The notes under the pieces: model-generated
What the model was told of the DNA's origin: nothing
Database searches by the model: none
The model's input: the letters and a program-made list of their open reading frames with translations, nothing else
Made by a program: the position numbers and the translations under genes
Part shown: positions 1-10,250 of the stretch, in pieces
How the letters are laid out: each line of letters begins with the position of its first letter
Position numbering within the stretch: position 1 is the stretch's first letter
NCBI RefSeq assembly: GCF_000143415.4
Contig: NW_003314286.1
Location: forward strand, 1,110,239-1,174,238
Source of the DNA: Selaginella moellendorffii
Taxonomy: Eukaryota > Streptophyta > Lycopodiopsida > Selaginellales > Selaginellaceae
Length of the DNA: 64,000 nucleotides
Direction of reading: 5' to 3'

Positions 1-2770
1 GTTTTGTATTATTTTTAAAAGTTTTATTTCCAAGTTATGATCTGGATTTATCATATGTTTCACAAAATAAAATATAAAGGTTTTCATGATAGCAAATATG
101 CTATATAGGTTTTATCAATGTATGATGGCTCTACTAACATCATATTAAATCTCATGGATAAAGACATCCACAACATATTACTTGGGGTAAAGTTTATTGT
201 ATTGAAAATTTCTGATATAAAGAAAAAATTAAACATGTATTGTATATAAGTTATTTCTCTTAACAGAGAAAATATATTATAACATTATATTAAGAATTTA
301 ATATGTTTATATACTTAATTTTATAAGTATAGCATTTAAATTTGATAGAAAATATTATTTTTATATCAAAATTAATGTTTTCATATTTTTAGTGTGTTTT
401 GTAATTTCCATTACACTAATTATACTTTAATTGCATCAAGAACACTTTTATTTTTTATAATTTAAAAATTTACTACTTTATTTGTGATTGTGAGTATATG
501 GAATTTGCATCTTATATGATGCATTTATTTATTTTAGGGACAATTGTAAATTTTTCTATAAATACATTAATAAATTTGTATGAGTATAATTATCTTTTAC
601 TCTTAAAATAATATTACAAAATGCTCTTTAAAGTTGAAATTCCTAACTTTTTTCCTTAACTACATTTCTTTCACATAAAGCTTTATTGCAAATACTAAAT
701 AATAAAAATGACACTAATGTTCATTCCTAGAAAATAAAAAGTTTAAGATGAATTACATTCAGATTAAGAAAATCTAGATAATAGTTTTATTTTTTGACTT
801 AAATAAATATTTTGTTCAGAAAAATATTTTATTTTTTGGATTACTTTTAATTATGAACTATATGATGATGTGAATATTGAACAATCATTTTACTTAAAAA
901 AATATTTAAATCTTTTTTTAAAATATTAATACCATATTTAGTACAAGACAACTTTAATGACTTAGTAAATAATATAATAGGTTAATATTTCTCAATAATA
1001 TGCTAGAATAATAATTTAGAGTTTACTTTGATATACCAAAAAATTAAATACTAAAAGAGAGGAAAACATTGGGTAAAATAATTTATAATTTTTCTAGAAA
1101 ACTTTATAAGTTAAGAATATATATTAAGTTTTTCTTATAATTGATGAACACTTAAGAAGTTTATTTAGGATAAAAATAGCTTATATTTTACCAATATAAC
1201 CATGATATTTTACCTATCTAACTATAGTAGGCCAAAAGATTTACAATTATCATTTTTCTTAATTAAAATCTATGAAGTCCAAGTGTTAGTGTAATGAGAT
1301 TTTGATAGTTATTGGAGTGGTTTCAATTTGAATCACTTTCTCTTGTATATAAGCTAAGTTTTAATATGCACATTTCTATATTCTATTTACATATTCCATG
1401 CACTCACATTAGTGGAAATAAGAGGCAACTTTAATTGTCCTTAAGAAGTTTAAATTTGGGATTTTGGTTTATATTTAACTTTTGCATAATTTAGATCTCC
1501 CTTTCTTTATAGCTTTTTTAATTTCTTTTTTTTTTTTTTGCTTTTTCCTTTTCATTCATCTTTATAGTAGAGTAGCAAAGTCTTCTCCTTTGACTCTAGA
1601 GTAGTAGTTAGTGTAGTTTCTTGATGATATACAATTGCAATTGAACAATTAAACTCAATTGATGGCATTATTCACGGCACATATTATAGCTTCTCTTACT
1701 CTTATTGCCAATCCTCATGTTTCTCTATAATTCTTTTTTGAGAATTTTGGGGATGATGTGTACTATTGATTTAATCATTTCATGATGATTGCCATATATC
1801 ATTTTTGTGATAATGCTTGGCATTTATATAAGTTTCTGATGTGTCTCCAAAGGACGGCATTGCAATGTTCTACGTGTTTAAAGATGTCCAGAAAAATGCT
1901 CCAATCCACACAAGTGGCTACACTCAAACTATTTTACCATACTAACGATTGAGATGATGCTTTCCAACAATTATATCATCTTTGTCAATGATTATTTAAG
2001 TTGGTGATGCAATTTGGTATTTGTTTCTAATTTCATGCGGAGCCAATTATGTTGGAATAAATTAAGTTGGGAATGTTGTGACTAACACTTTGTTAAGATT
2101 TTGAAATCTTGTACATGCATTTACTCTAGTAGCCTTTGATGATACTCTTCACTTAGTATAATATTATAAAATGTTGCCTCTTCCACTTCTCGTTGCATGT
2201 TCTTTAGCTCCACTTATTATGGGAAATAGTTCTGTTCTAATAAAGGTTGATGTTGCTACTACTCAAGTTTAAAGACAAGGGTGAGGATATAGTCATCGTT
2301 CTGATGTTCATTATTAGGCATATGATGAAGTTGATCACACATTATTGACATTATCGGCCATTTTCTAGGTGGAGACCTTGGCATTAACAATGTCTCGTTG
2401 GTGATGCTACAATAAAAGGTTTAGACATTGAGATGTGTCTATAAAATGAGGAGTCACATGAGTAATGGATAGTCCTTGTGAAAATAAGTCAATGACTCCT
2501 CCATCATTTTCTCGGGAGTATCATCAAGGGGTTTACTTAGTATCAATTCATCAAATGTTTACTTTCTAAGCTTGTTTTTATAACAAGAGATCTCATATTA
2601 TCCTTTTCATGTTGGTTGATATAAATTTAAGTTTATCTTCTATTGCTTAGTCTATTATCACATGCTACCATCTATATTTGTATCATATAGTAGAATTAAT
2701 TTTCATTCTTTATAGCAATAATTATACATATGTATGTGCATAGGACGAGGGTGATTTTGTTGTGCATATA
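1..2770. other. AT-rich gene-free region
   Basis: This stretch is strongly A+T-rich, full of stop codons on both strands, and holds no reading frame that resembles a protein. I see long A/T runs and no recognisable RNA gene. It is probably decayed repeat DNA; composition changes gradually from about 2,700 onwards, where a more G-rich repeat begins. Confidence 0.6.
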
Positions 2771-2772
2771 GT

Positions 2773-2952
2773 GTAAGTAACCAAAGAAAACGACTTGAGA
2801 GACGGTCTATAGGGTTCAAATACAAAGGGAAAGGGTCCATGAATAAGAATGCATCAATCGGTTAAGGGTCTTGGGATATTTGAAGTTAAGCGTCTTTGGG
2901 TTTGAATAGTATTAGGCTAGGTGACCTCCTGGGAAATCCAAACTTATGAGCT
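2773..2952 (+). repeat. Dispersed direct repeat, copy 1
   Basis: About 180 bp here recur in the same orientation at 6306-6481, with roughly 80-85 percent identity by eye. Shared blocks include the starts (GTAAGTAACCAAAGAAAACG here, with small changes in the other copy), a GGGAAAGGGYCCATGAATAAG block, and a closing part around CCAAACTYAWGAGCT. Copy 2 lies inside the inverted-repeat element and copy 1 lies outside it. They could be remnants of two LTRs or of one dispersed repeat family. No coding capacity is seen. Confidence 0.7.
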
Positions 2953-3412
2953 TATATATAGGTGATCTTGACCTTGAGTTATAATCATTATAAATGGTGC
3001 TAAATCTAGCTTTGGACTTCATCCTTGGCATGGATTAGTTATAACATAATCATACCAAGTTTAACTTTGAGGCTTTCCCCCCTTGTCTTATACTTCTTTA
3101 TCTTTCTTTCATTCCTCTCATTTTTGTTCTTCTTTTCCTTTTGTTTTTATCTTGCTTCCATCACTTTGGTTTCCTCATTATTTCCATTTCTATCTTGTTC
3201 TCTATTACTTCTTCAAATCTGTTTGATAGTCTTTATGTTGTAGCAGTTGAACAACTCATAAAGAAGTATTCCAATCTCTTTGAATTTGATTTGCTATTTG
3301 GGGTTAAGATATGTCATTCTATTCCAACTAAGGATACTCGTCTAATTAAGGAGTAGGGAGTCACGCTAGGCATCCTGTGTGATGCCGTTCATAGATGCAT
3401 ATGTGGAGGTTG

Positions 3413-3451
3413 GGTTCAAATCCCGACCCTCTAGTGTTTCGGTTCGAGTCC
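3413..3451 (+). repeat. Two tRNA-like B-box motifs (possible SINE remnant)
   Basis: GGTTCAAATCC (3413-3423) and GGTTCGAGTCC (3441-3451) each fit the RNA polymerase III B-box consensus GGTTCRANNCC. The first is flanked by bases that can form a short T-arm-like stem. I could not build a full cloverleaf or find a convincing A box, so this is not called as a tRNA gene. It may be a tRNA-derived SINE remnant or chance. Confidence 0.3.
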
Positions 3452-3489
3452 CACATCACTAGAGCGTGGTGATGGTTTGGAATATGAGG

Positions 3490-3770
3490 ACACTCATATT
3501 TTGGTGGTCATGGACTCTTAATGAGGAGATTGGCTTGGGCACACCACCAAGTGGGGGATGTTCTGGAGTCGTGATGCACAGTTAGATTGGTTAGAGTGAA
3601 AGTTCGGCATATTTAACTTGAATACTTTGGTGCAAAGGGCACCAAGGACGTGGTGAATGAGATGGGGACACCCAGTCTCAGTTGCTATGGATCCTTGGCT
3701 GGAAGGGTTGGCTTGGGCGCACCGCCAAATGTGGGGGATGCCCCTAGGGTCATAGTCAACAAATTAAAAA
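3490..3770 (+). repeat. Imperfect tandem duplication, about 178 bp period
   Basis: The block around 3530-3590 (GGCTTGGGCACACCACCAAG, then a GGGGGATG motif) recurs at about 3708-3768 (GGCTTGGGCGCACCGCCAAA, GGGGGATGCC) with the preceding GGACAC...CATGGA context also repeated. The sequence is non-coding and lies just outside the inverted-repeat element. Confidence 0.55.
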
Positions 3771-3898
3771 GGTCTGGAAGACTTAGTTCCTATTGGTAAA
3801 CATGTTAATGGGTTAAGATAAGGTCACTAGGTGATTTTGTGGTTTAAGGAATATGATTCCTAGTTCAAAGTGTTGAGTTGAACTATTGAGAATGGTGT

Positions 3899-5412
3899 TG
3901 TAAGTGACTAATTTTTCCATTCTACTAACCACACCTTCGACCACTTGGAGGAGTCTCATTCACAACCTTCTTAAGTCTAATTCAGGACTTGGGACTTGCT
4001 AGCCCCGAGAATGGCATCCATGCCACTCATCCCTTGCATTTAGTCTAAGTGCTCCATATCCCGGTCCCAAGACCGACACCCCAAGGTACCACCAACATAC
4101 TAGCCCGTTACACTAAGGCCATGCTTATTTACCTTGGTCACACCGGTGGTCTAACCCACCTGCATCGCGGTCCTGTCTCTCAAAGACTGGGCCATCCGTC
4201 CATGAGTGACCATCTTGGGTCCACTCCTTAGCATCCTTAAGATGCCTGTAGACATAGGGAACAGCCTTCCCCAATATCCCTTTTACAGTCTGCACCAAGA
4301 TCTTTTTCTGTCTATGGTTGTGTTCACCAACACTGCCACTAGATCAAGGCCCACAGGCCTGACCACTAAGTCCTAGTGTCCTCTGGGACTTCCTCACCAC
4401 ATGACTGTATCATTGGTCACCACACTAAAGGATTGCTCCTCTTCCATTCTATAGTCTGGGACTTTGGGACAACATTTCGGAACACTATAGCCTTATGTGA
4501 GTCTCATGAGTACTCTCCCCACCTTCCGCCTTTTGGTGCTCTAGCCGTGGGCTTAGAGCGAGGTTCCATTGAGTCACATTAGGTATCCAAGTAGGTAGTG
4601 CCACCCACAGTTGGACTGGGAGCATCGACCATTCGATCTCCCAGGGGAACTAGAGTCGGCTCTTGAACACTTCACCAAGCTACCCCGCTTGACAATCCGT
4701 ATTCACTCTAGCCTTGGACCTCCCAGTGGTTATCTCGTCACCCAACACCTGGGCACAGCCTTCCTAGGCCAAACTGGCTCCACTAGAGTCCTCCCCTACT
4801 ATACTTTTGGAGCTCACCAAACCCCCAGGGTCTGGGAGACAAATGCTTTGGGCTTTCACCCTCTCAGACTCGAACTCGGACTTGGACTTGGACTTGGACT
4901 CGGACTTGGACTTGGGCTTAGGCTCAGTCTCAACCTCGGTCTCAGTCCCGGTCTCGGTCTCGGTCTTGGTCTCGACTTCGGACTCCATCTCGGGTCCTTC
5001 TCGGACTCCATCTCGGATTCCATCTCAGGTCCATCGCGGACTCCATCTTGGGTCCATCTCGAAGTCCATCTCGGACTCCATCTCGAGTCCATATCGGACT
5101 CCATCTTGGGTCCATCTCAGACTCCATTTCGGGTCCATCTCAGACTCCATCTCTGGTCCATCTCAGACTCCATCTCGGACACTTCCACATGTCATATGTT
5201 AGTCCTTTTGGGCCTCTTTTTCGAGCCTCACTTATTGCTCGCTTCATGCTCATTCCTCGAGCACTCCATTGGGAGTTCCACTCCCGCTCTTGACCTTTCA
5301 AGTCGGAGCTTTTAGTCCAATTGTGTTACGCTCGTTTGGCTTTTGCTTCGGCCATTACCACGTGGCATCCTTTCGGCTCCACTTTGGGGTTTAGGGATTT
5401 GTGTCTCACAGG
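3899..5412 (+). repeat. Left arm of the long inverted repeat
   Basis: This arm pairs with the reverse complement of about 6604-8565. It is shorter than the right arm because it holds one copy of an internal unit of about 285 bp where the right arm has three. The inner boundary lies near GGGATTTGTGTCTCACA (about 5397-5413), which is mirrored at about 6603-6620. Confidence 0.75.
4864..5185. repeat. Hexanucleotide and 12-18 bp minisatellite array
   Basis: A run of GACTTG/GACTCG-type hexamers (4867-4985) passes into an array of GACTCCATCTCGG-type units of 12-18 bp (4980-5180). The same array in inverse orientation occurs in the right arm. In translation it yields Leu-Gly, Asp-Ser or Glu-Ser strings in several frames, which is the signature of a repeat and not of a protein. 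Confidence 0.85.
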
Positions 5413-6603
5413 TGTGGCTTGGTCAAGGTGACTAAGTGGGAAGGACACCTAAAGGGAAATTAATTGTGCCAATACGATAGTATAGTAAGTCCATGAAAGT
5501 AGTCTTTAAGAGAGACTCATGGGAGGGTTGCAAAGTTGGGCCGTGGATTGAGCCCGTAGTAGAAAATGCTAAAGAGACCTTTTAGGGGTGAGCACCCTCT
5601 GGACTTAGCAAGGTAGAGCCTTTGCCATGGAACCAAAAGGATACTTCGAAAATGGAAGTAGTGATTCTATGTTGTTCAGTGCAATAATCAACAGATAAAA
5701 GCAAAAAACTAGTGGCCAAGTGTGGGCTAAGGAGTTCATTGGAAGGAATCGAAATGGCAAAGTTAGACATGGAACACTAAGGTGTTAAATGCTAACGGCT
5801 TGTGAGAAAGGAAGTGTGCTTCTAAGGATAGATTCCCAAATACTCTAAGTTGGCAAAGGTGAAAGCTCCAAGGGAGGGAGCTGTAAAGTAGCCAAATGAT
5901 AGAGTTGTGGACAGCTTTAGCACAACTTACAATAGCTGGAACTTAGTGCCAAAGGTGGCATAAAATAGAAAGGAGGATGATAGTGCCCTCAAGTGGAGAA
6001 CTTCCTAAGATAGGGAAGTGAAGTTACACAATATGTGCAAAGAAAGGTGTCAAAGACACCAAGGAAATTGACTTCGAAAAGTCAAAATTAAAAGTTCCAA
6101 AATGAACTAGTTATATCAATAGAAGTTGAGACTACTTGAGAATGACTAATGGGATTGAGCTAGAGAAGGTGTCTCTAATGAGTCTAGCAAAAGCTAAACC
6201 AATAAAAGGGAGAGAACCACCTGAGGCGGTCAAATGAGTCTTTATGTTGGAGACACTATGCTCCTTAAAGGTTGGACAAGGCATGGTGAGCTTTCGGTGT
6301 CAAATTATAAGCAACCAAAGGAAACGACTCAAGAAATGATCCATAGGGGTTCAAATATAGAGGGAAAGGGCCCATGAATAAGAGTGCACCCCCTTTTCCA
6401 AATGGTTAAGGTCTTAGGATATTTAAGGTTAAACGTCCTTGGGTTTGGGTGACCTCTCGGGAAGTCCAAACTCAAGAGCTACAAACCATTGACGAATATT
6501 GGTTAGATGCCAAGGATGGAAAAGGTAATACATGCTAATGCTACTTTATAAAATGGTTTATTGTTTGATGAAGACATCAGACTTTGTCTATGGGTGGTGG
6601 AGT
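5413..6603. other. Interior of the inverted-repeat element
   Basis: About 1.2 kb between the two arms. I find no reading frame of recognisable family; the longest is 62 codons on the minus strand (5582-5770) and looks like chance. The segment contains copy 2 of the dispersed direct repeat (6306-6481), suggesting that other repeat DNA was captured or that one element inserted into another. Confidence 0.55.
6306..6481 (+). repeat. Dispersed direct repeat, copy 2
   Basis: Same orientation as 2773-2952 and similar length, with scattered substitutions and a small insertion of C-rich sequence near 6390. It lies within the loop of the inverted repeat. Confidence 0.7.
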
Positions 6604-8565
6604 TGTGAGACACAAATCCCTAAGCCGAAAAGTGGAGCCGAGAAGTGGAGCCAAAAAGGTGCCACGTGGTAGTGGCCGAAGTGAATGCCAAACGAGTGTA
6701 ACATGTTTGGATTAAAAGCTCCGACTTGAAAGGTCGAGAGCGAGAATGGAACTCCCAATGAAATGCTCAAGGAACAAGCACAAAGCGAGCAATAAGTGAA
6801 TCTGTAGAAAAGGGACACAAAAGGACTAACATATGACACGTGGAGGAGTCTGAGATGGAGTCCAAGATGGAGTTCGAGATAGAGTCTGAGATGGACCTGA
6901 GGCCAAGACTGAGGCCCAGCCCAAGCCCGAGTCTGAGTTCGAGTTTGCCACATGGTAGTGGCCAAAGCAAATGCCAAATGAGTGTAACACATTTGGACTA
7001 AAAGCTCCGACTTGAAAGGTCGAGAGCGAGAGTGGAACTCCCAATGAAATGCTCAATGAACAAGCACAAAGTGAGCAATAAGTGAATCTGTAGAAAAGGG
7101 ACACAAAAGGACTAACACATGACACGTGGAGGAGTCCAAGATGGAGTCCAAGATGGAGTCCGAGATGGAGTCTGAGATGGACCTGGGGTTGAGACCAAGG
7201 CCCAGCCCAAGCCCGAGTCTGAGTCTGAGTTTGCCACGTGGTAGTGGCCAAAGTGAATGCCAAATGAGTGTAACACGTTTGGACTAAAAGCTCCGACTTG
7301 AAAGGTCAAGAGCAAGAGTGGAACTCCCAATGAAATGCTCAATGAACAAGCACAAAGCAAGCAATAAGTGAGTCTATAGAAAAGGGACACAAGAGGACTA
7401 ACACATGACACGTGGAGGAGTCCGAGATGGAGTCCAAGAAGGACCTGAGATGGAGTTCGAGATGGAGTCCAAGATGAATCCGAGATGGACCCGAGATGGA
7501 CCCAAGGCCAAGACCGAGGCCGAGCCCAAGCCCGAGTCTGAGTCCGAGTCTGAGTCTGAGTTCGAGTTTGAGTCTGAAAGGGTGAAAGCCCAAAGCATTC
7601 TTCTCCCAAACCCTAAGGGGTTTGATGAGCTCCAAAAGTATAGTAGGGGGAAGACTCCAGTGGAGCTAGTTTGGCCAGGAAAGGCTAGTTTGGCCCAAGA
7701 AGGCTGTACCCAGGTGTTGGGTGATGGGATAACCATTGGGAGGTCCAATGCTAGAGTGAATACAAATTGTCAAGCGGGGTAGTTTGGTGAAGTGTTCAAG
7801 AGCCGGCCCGGGAGATTGAATGGTCGATGCTCCCAATCCAAGTGTGGGTAGAATTACCTACTTGGATACCTAGTATGGCTCAATGAAACCTCGCTCTAAG
7901 TCCATGGCTAGAGCACCTAAAGGCGGAAAGCGGGGAAAGTACCCACGAGACTCGCATAAGGTTATGGTGTTCTAAAATGTTGTTCCAAAGTCCCAGACTG
8001 TAGAATGGAAGAGGAGCAATCCTTTAGTGTAGTGACCAAGGATACGGTCATGTGGTGAGAAAGTCCTAGAGGACAATGGGACTTAGTGGTCGGGCCTGTG
8101 GACCTTGTCCTAGTGGCAGAGTAGGCAAACTCGGCCATAGACAAAAAAATGATTTAGTGGGGACTGTAAAAGGGATATTGGGGAAGGTGGTTTCCCCTGT
8201 CTGTAGGCATGTCAAGGATGCTAAGGAGTGGATCTTGGATGGTCACTCCTGGACGGATAGCCCAGTCGTTGAGAGACGGGACTACAATGCAGGTGGTGTT
8301 GGACTACTGGTGGTACCAAGGTGAATGGGCATGGCCTTAGCATAATGAGTTGGTATATCGGTGGTACTTTGGGGTGTCAGTCTTGGGACCGAACACGTGA
8401 AACACTTGAACCAAGTGCAAAGGATGAGTGGTATGGATGCCATTCTCGGGGCTAGCAAGTCCTAAGTCTTGAATTGGATTTAAGGATGTTGTGAATGGGA
8501 CTCCTCCAAGTGGTCGGAGGTGTGGTTAAGTGACTAAAGTAGGATGAAAAAATTAATCGCTTACA
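6604..8565 (-). repeat. Right arm of the long inverted repeat
   Basis: Reverse complement of 3899-5412, expanded by extra copies of an internal unit of about 285 bp. Outer sequence near 8440-8565 matches the left arm closely around GAATGGCATCCAT and CTAGCCCCGAGA. Confidence 0.75.
6661..7515. repeat. Three tandem copies of a unit of about 285 bp
   Basis: Copies start at GCCACGTGGTAGTGGCC (6661), GCCACATGGTAGTGGCC (about 6950) and GCCACGTGGTAGTGGCC (about 7233). Each contains AAAAGCTCCGACTTGAAAGG, a CACATGACACGTGGAGGAGT block and a minisatellite tail. The left arm has one equivalent copy, so this is array growth in one arm only. Confidence 0.85.
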
Positions 8566-9787
8566 GTTTGGTGTGTGCCTATGGAGAGTATAGTTGAACC
8601 TTAAATCTAATATAACCCAAGAAGGGGGATTTAAAGAGAATTTAAGATTCTATAGATGGAAGGCTAAAATTCCATTGTTCATGCAATGAATAATTGAATA
8701 TAAATAGGTTCAAATAAAAGTTGGTATAATAGATAAAAGAACTTAACTGAGGCTAAGGTAAAAGTGGTTAGATATATTAGTTAAGCTCGTAAATTAGAAA
8801 AAGAAAATTTATGGTCTACATTAGATTGAGTAGAAAGTTTATCCTTCATCACTACAATAAATTTGACAACAATATTATCAAGACCACGAAGAATATAATG
8901 ACTTGGTAAGTTAGATATTATTAAGGAACTTTTATTGATTAGAATTAAAATTTTATAAGTAATCATACTTACAGACTTTCATCACTCTATTATCTTTAGC
9001 TATATATTTTTAAAAAATATGCACAAATATAGAATAAAAACATATTATAGTAAAATGGATTCAAAAATAACATATGAAAAGTTTTGGTACTTTTTAGTAA
9101 GTGATACTATCAATTATGTTTTTTGACATGCAGTAAAGAAATTTGTGGAATTTATGGACCAAAATAAAACACTGACCTACTTTTAATGTAGCATGTTTTT
9201 AACTAATCTACAAGTGAGATAAAATATCAAGTATATTAATCTTGTCAATACAGCTGGTGGGATATAGATTGGCAATAATACCATACATTTAAAGTAGTTT
9301 AATTTCTATATTTTGAATAAAATCTTGAATATTATCCTGATGCAATACCTTATAGTATATGAATAAATGAAATGACAAAAAAAAAGAAGCTTTAGAAAGT
9401 ATCCCAAGAAAGAGTCTTTTACAAAACACCACATATTTGCCCATCGATGGGTAGTTATTCTAGCCCAGAGGTATGGCAGAGCACATTGGCTTGTTTTGAT
9501 GTTCTTGAGAATCTAAAGTTTTTCATTCATTCGAAATAAAATAAAAGGAAGAAATGCATAATACAGTACCCCTCACTCTTATGTGGTTGCCCCTTTGCCA
9601 CGCTCACTCCTCGCTTCCTCCGTGGCGCACTTAGTCACGCCCAGCTCTGCACCCTAAATGTTTAATGACTAACTCTAAATTAGTAATGTTAAACTTTAAT
9701 TAGTAGATGTTGTTAATGGATATGTTAACGACTATAATTTTATAATTAGCCAGTGAATGAAAATTTATAAGTATATAACCTGAGTGG
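8566..9787. other. AT-rich spacer
   Basis: No coding or RNA feature recognised. It is A+T-rich with long stop-filled frames. It separates the inverted-repeat element from the transposase fragment at 9788. Confidence 0.5.
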
Positions 9788-10060
9788 TTGAATCAATTGA
9801 ACTTCACTCATTATATAGTCAACCACTCCCAGAATTTTATTGATCCCGTGACTGGAGTTTATACAAATCGTATTGAATCAACATGGAATGTAGTGAAAAT
9901 ATCCCTTCCTCGCTATGGTACAACAAAAGGATTATACAGCTCTTACTTTCAAAAATATATTTGGCAAAAAATATATATTGAAAGAAAGGAAGCTGCATTT
10001 AATATTCTATGCAGTCATATTAAGCTATACAATCAAGATAATGCTATTATAGTAGAATAA
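9788..10060 (+). pseudogene. C-terminal fragment of a Merlin (IS1595/ISXO2-like) DDE transposase
   Basis: A 90-codon frame contains the pattern HSQNFIDPVTGVYTNRIEST followed by W, then PRYGTTK and a hydrophobic YIWQKIY tail. This is the typical end of ISXO2-like/IS1595-type transposases, known in eukaryotes as Merlin elements. The Glu in NRIEST is expected to be the last residue of the DDE triad. The two upstream Asp-bearing segments are absent, and nothing recognisable precedes residue 1, so this is a truncated copy that cannot be an active transposase alone. The surrounding DNA is AT-rich. Family assignment is from remembered motifs. Confidence 0.75.
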
Positions 10061-10140
10061 ATAATATATTTGATTTTTTACTTTTAAATACTTAAAAATA
10101 TTTGAAAATAATATACTAGAACAATCTTTAATTTATAGTG

Positions 10141-10185
10141 ATGAGGTGGCATGCGCATGTAAGCAATGAGGTGGCATGCGTATGT
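10141..10185 (+). repeat. Two direct copies of a 20-bp motif
   Basis: ATGAGGTGGCATGCGCATGT (10141-10160) and ATGAGGTGGCATGCGTATGT (10166-10185) lie 25 bp apart, between the transposase fragment and the first gene. They could be ends of a transposon or promoter elements; no function is assigned. Confidence 0.7.
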
Positions 10186-10250
10186 CAGCAAATCCAAATA
10201 AATTGTGCATTCTACCCAATTAAAATAAGCAACACAGCCTTTTAGGTTGG

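Larger units (their letters stand above)
3899..8565. mobile_element. Candidate Mutator-like/foldback element with 1.5-2.0 kb terminal inverted repeats
   Basis: The left end reads TGTAAGTGACTAATTTTT and the right end, read on the minus strand, TGTAAGCGATTAATTTTT. Homology then continues inward as inverted arms, 3899-5412 and about 6604-8565. The 9 bp outside each end, GAATGGTGT (3890-3898) and GTTTGGTGT (8566-8574), agree at 7 of 9 positions, as expected for an old 9-bp Mutator-type target-site duplication. No transposase reading frame is present, so the element would be non-autonomous. The ORFs rich in Leu-Gly or Asp-Ser that run through the arms are read-through of minisatellites, not genes. 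Alternatively, two copies of one dispersed repeat may have inserted in opposite directions. Confidence 0.6.

Noticed and set aside
3413-3423. tRNA gene
   Set aside because: Only a T-arm-like motif is present; no acceptor stem, anticodon arm or A box could be assembled.
4611-5315. Long frame coding a Leu-Gly rich 234-residue protein and its shadows on both strands
   Set aside because: Open in several frames at once because of hexamer and 12-18 bp arrays; the amino-acid strings (LGLG, DSDS, SESE) are read-through of a minisatellite within the inverted repeat.
6661-7515. Possible CRISPR-like array
   Set aside because: Units are contiguous and about 285 bp, without unique spacers; the context is a eukaryotic transposon-like element.
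6588-7782. Several overlapping 60-165 residue frames in the right arm
   Set aside because: They repeat each other with the 285-bp period and are the reverse of the left-arm frames; no protein family resemblance.
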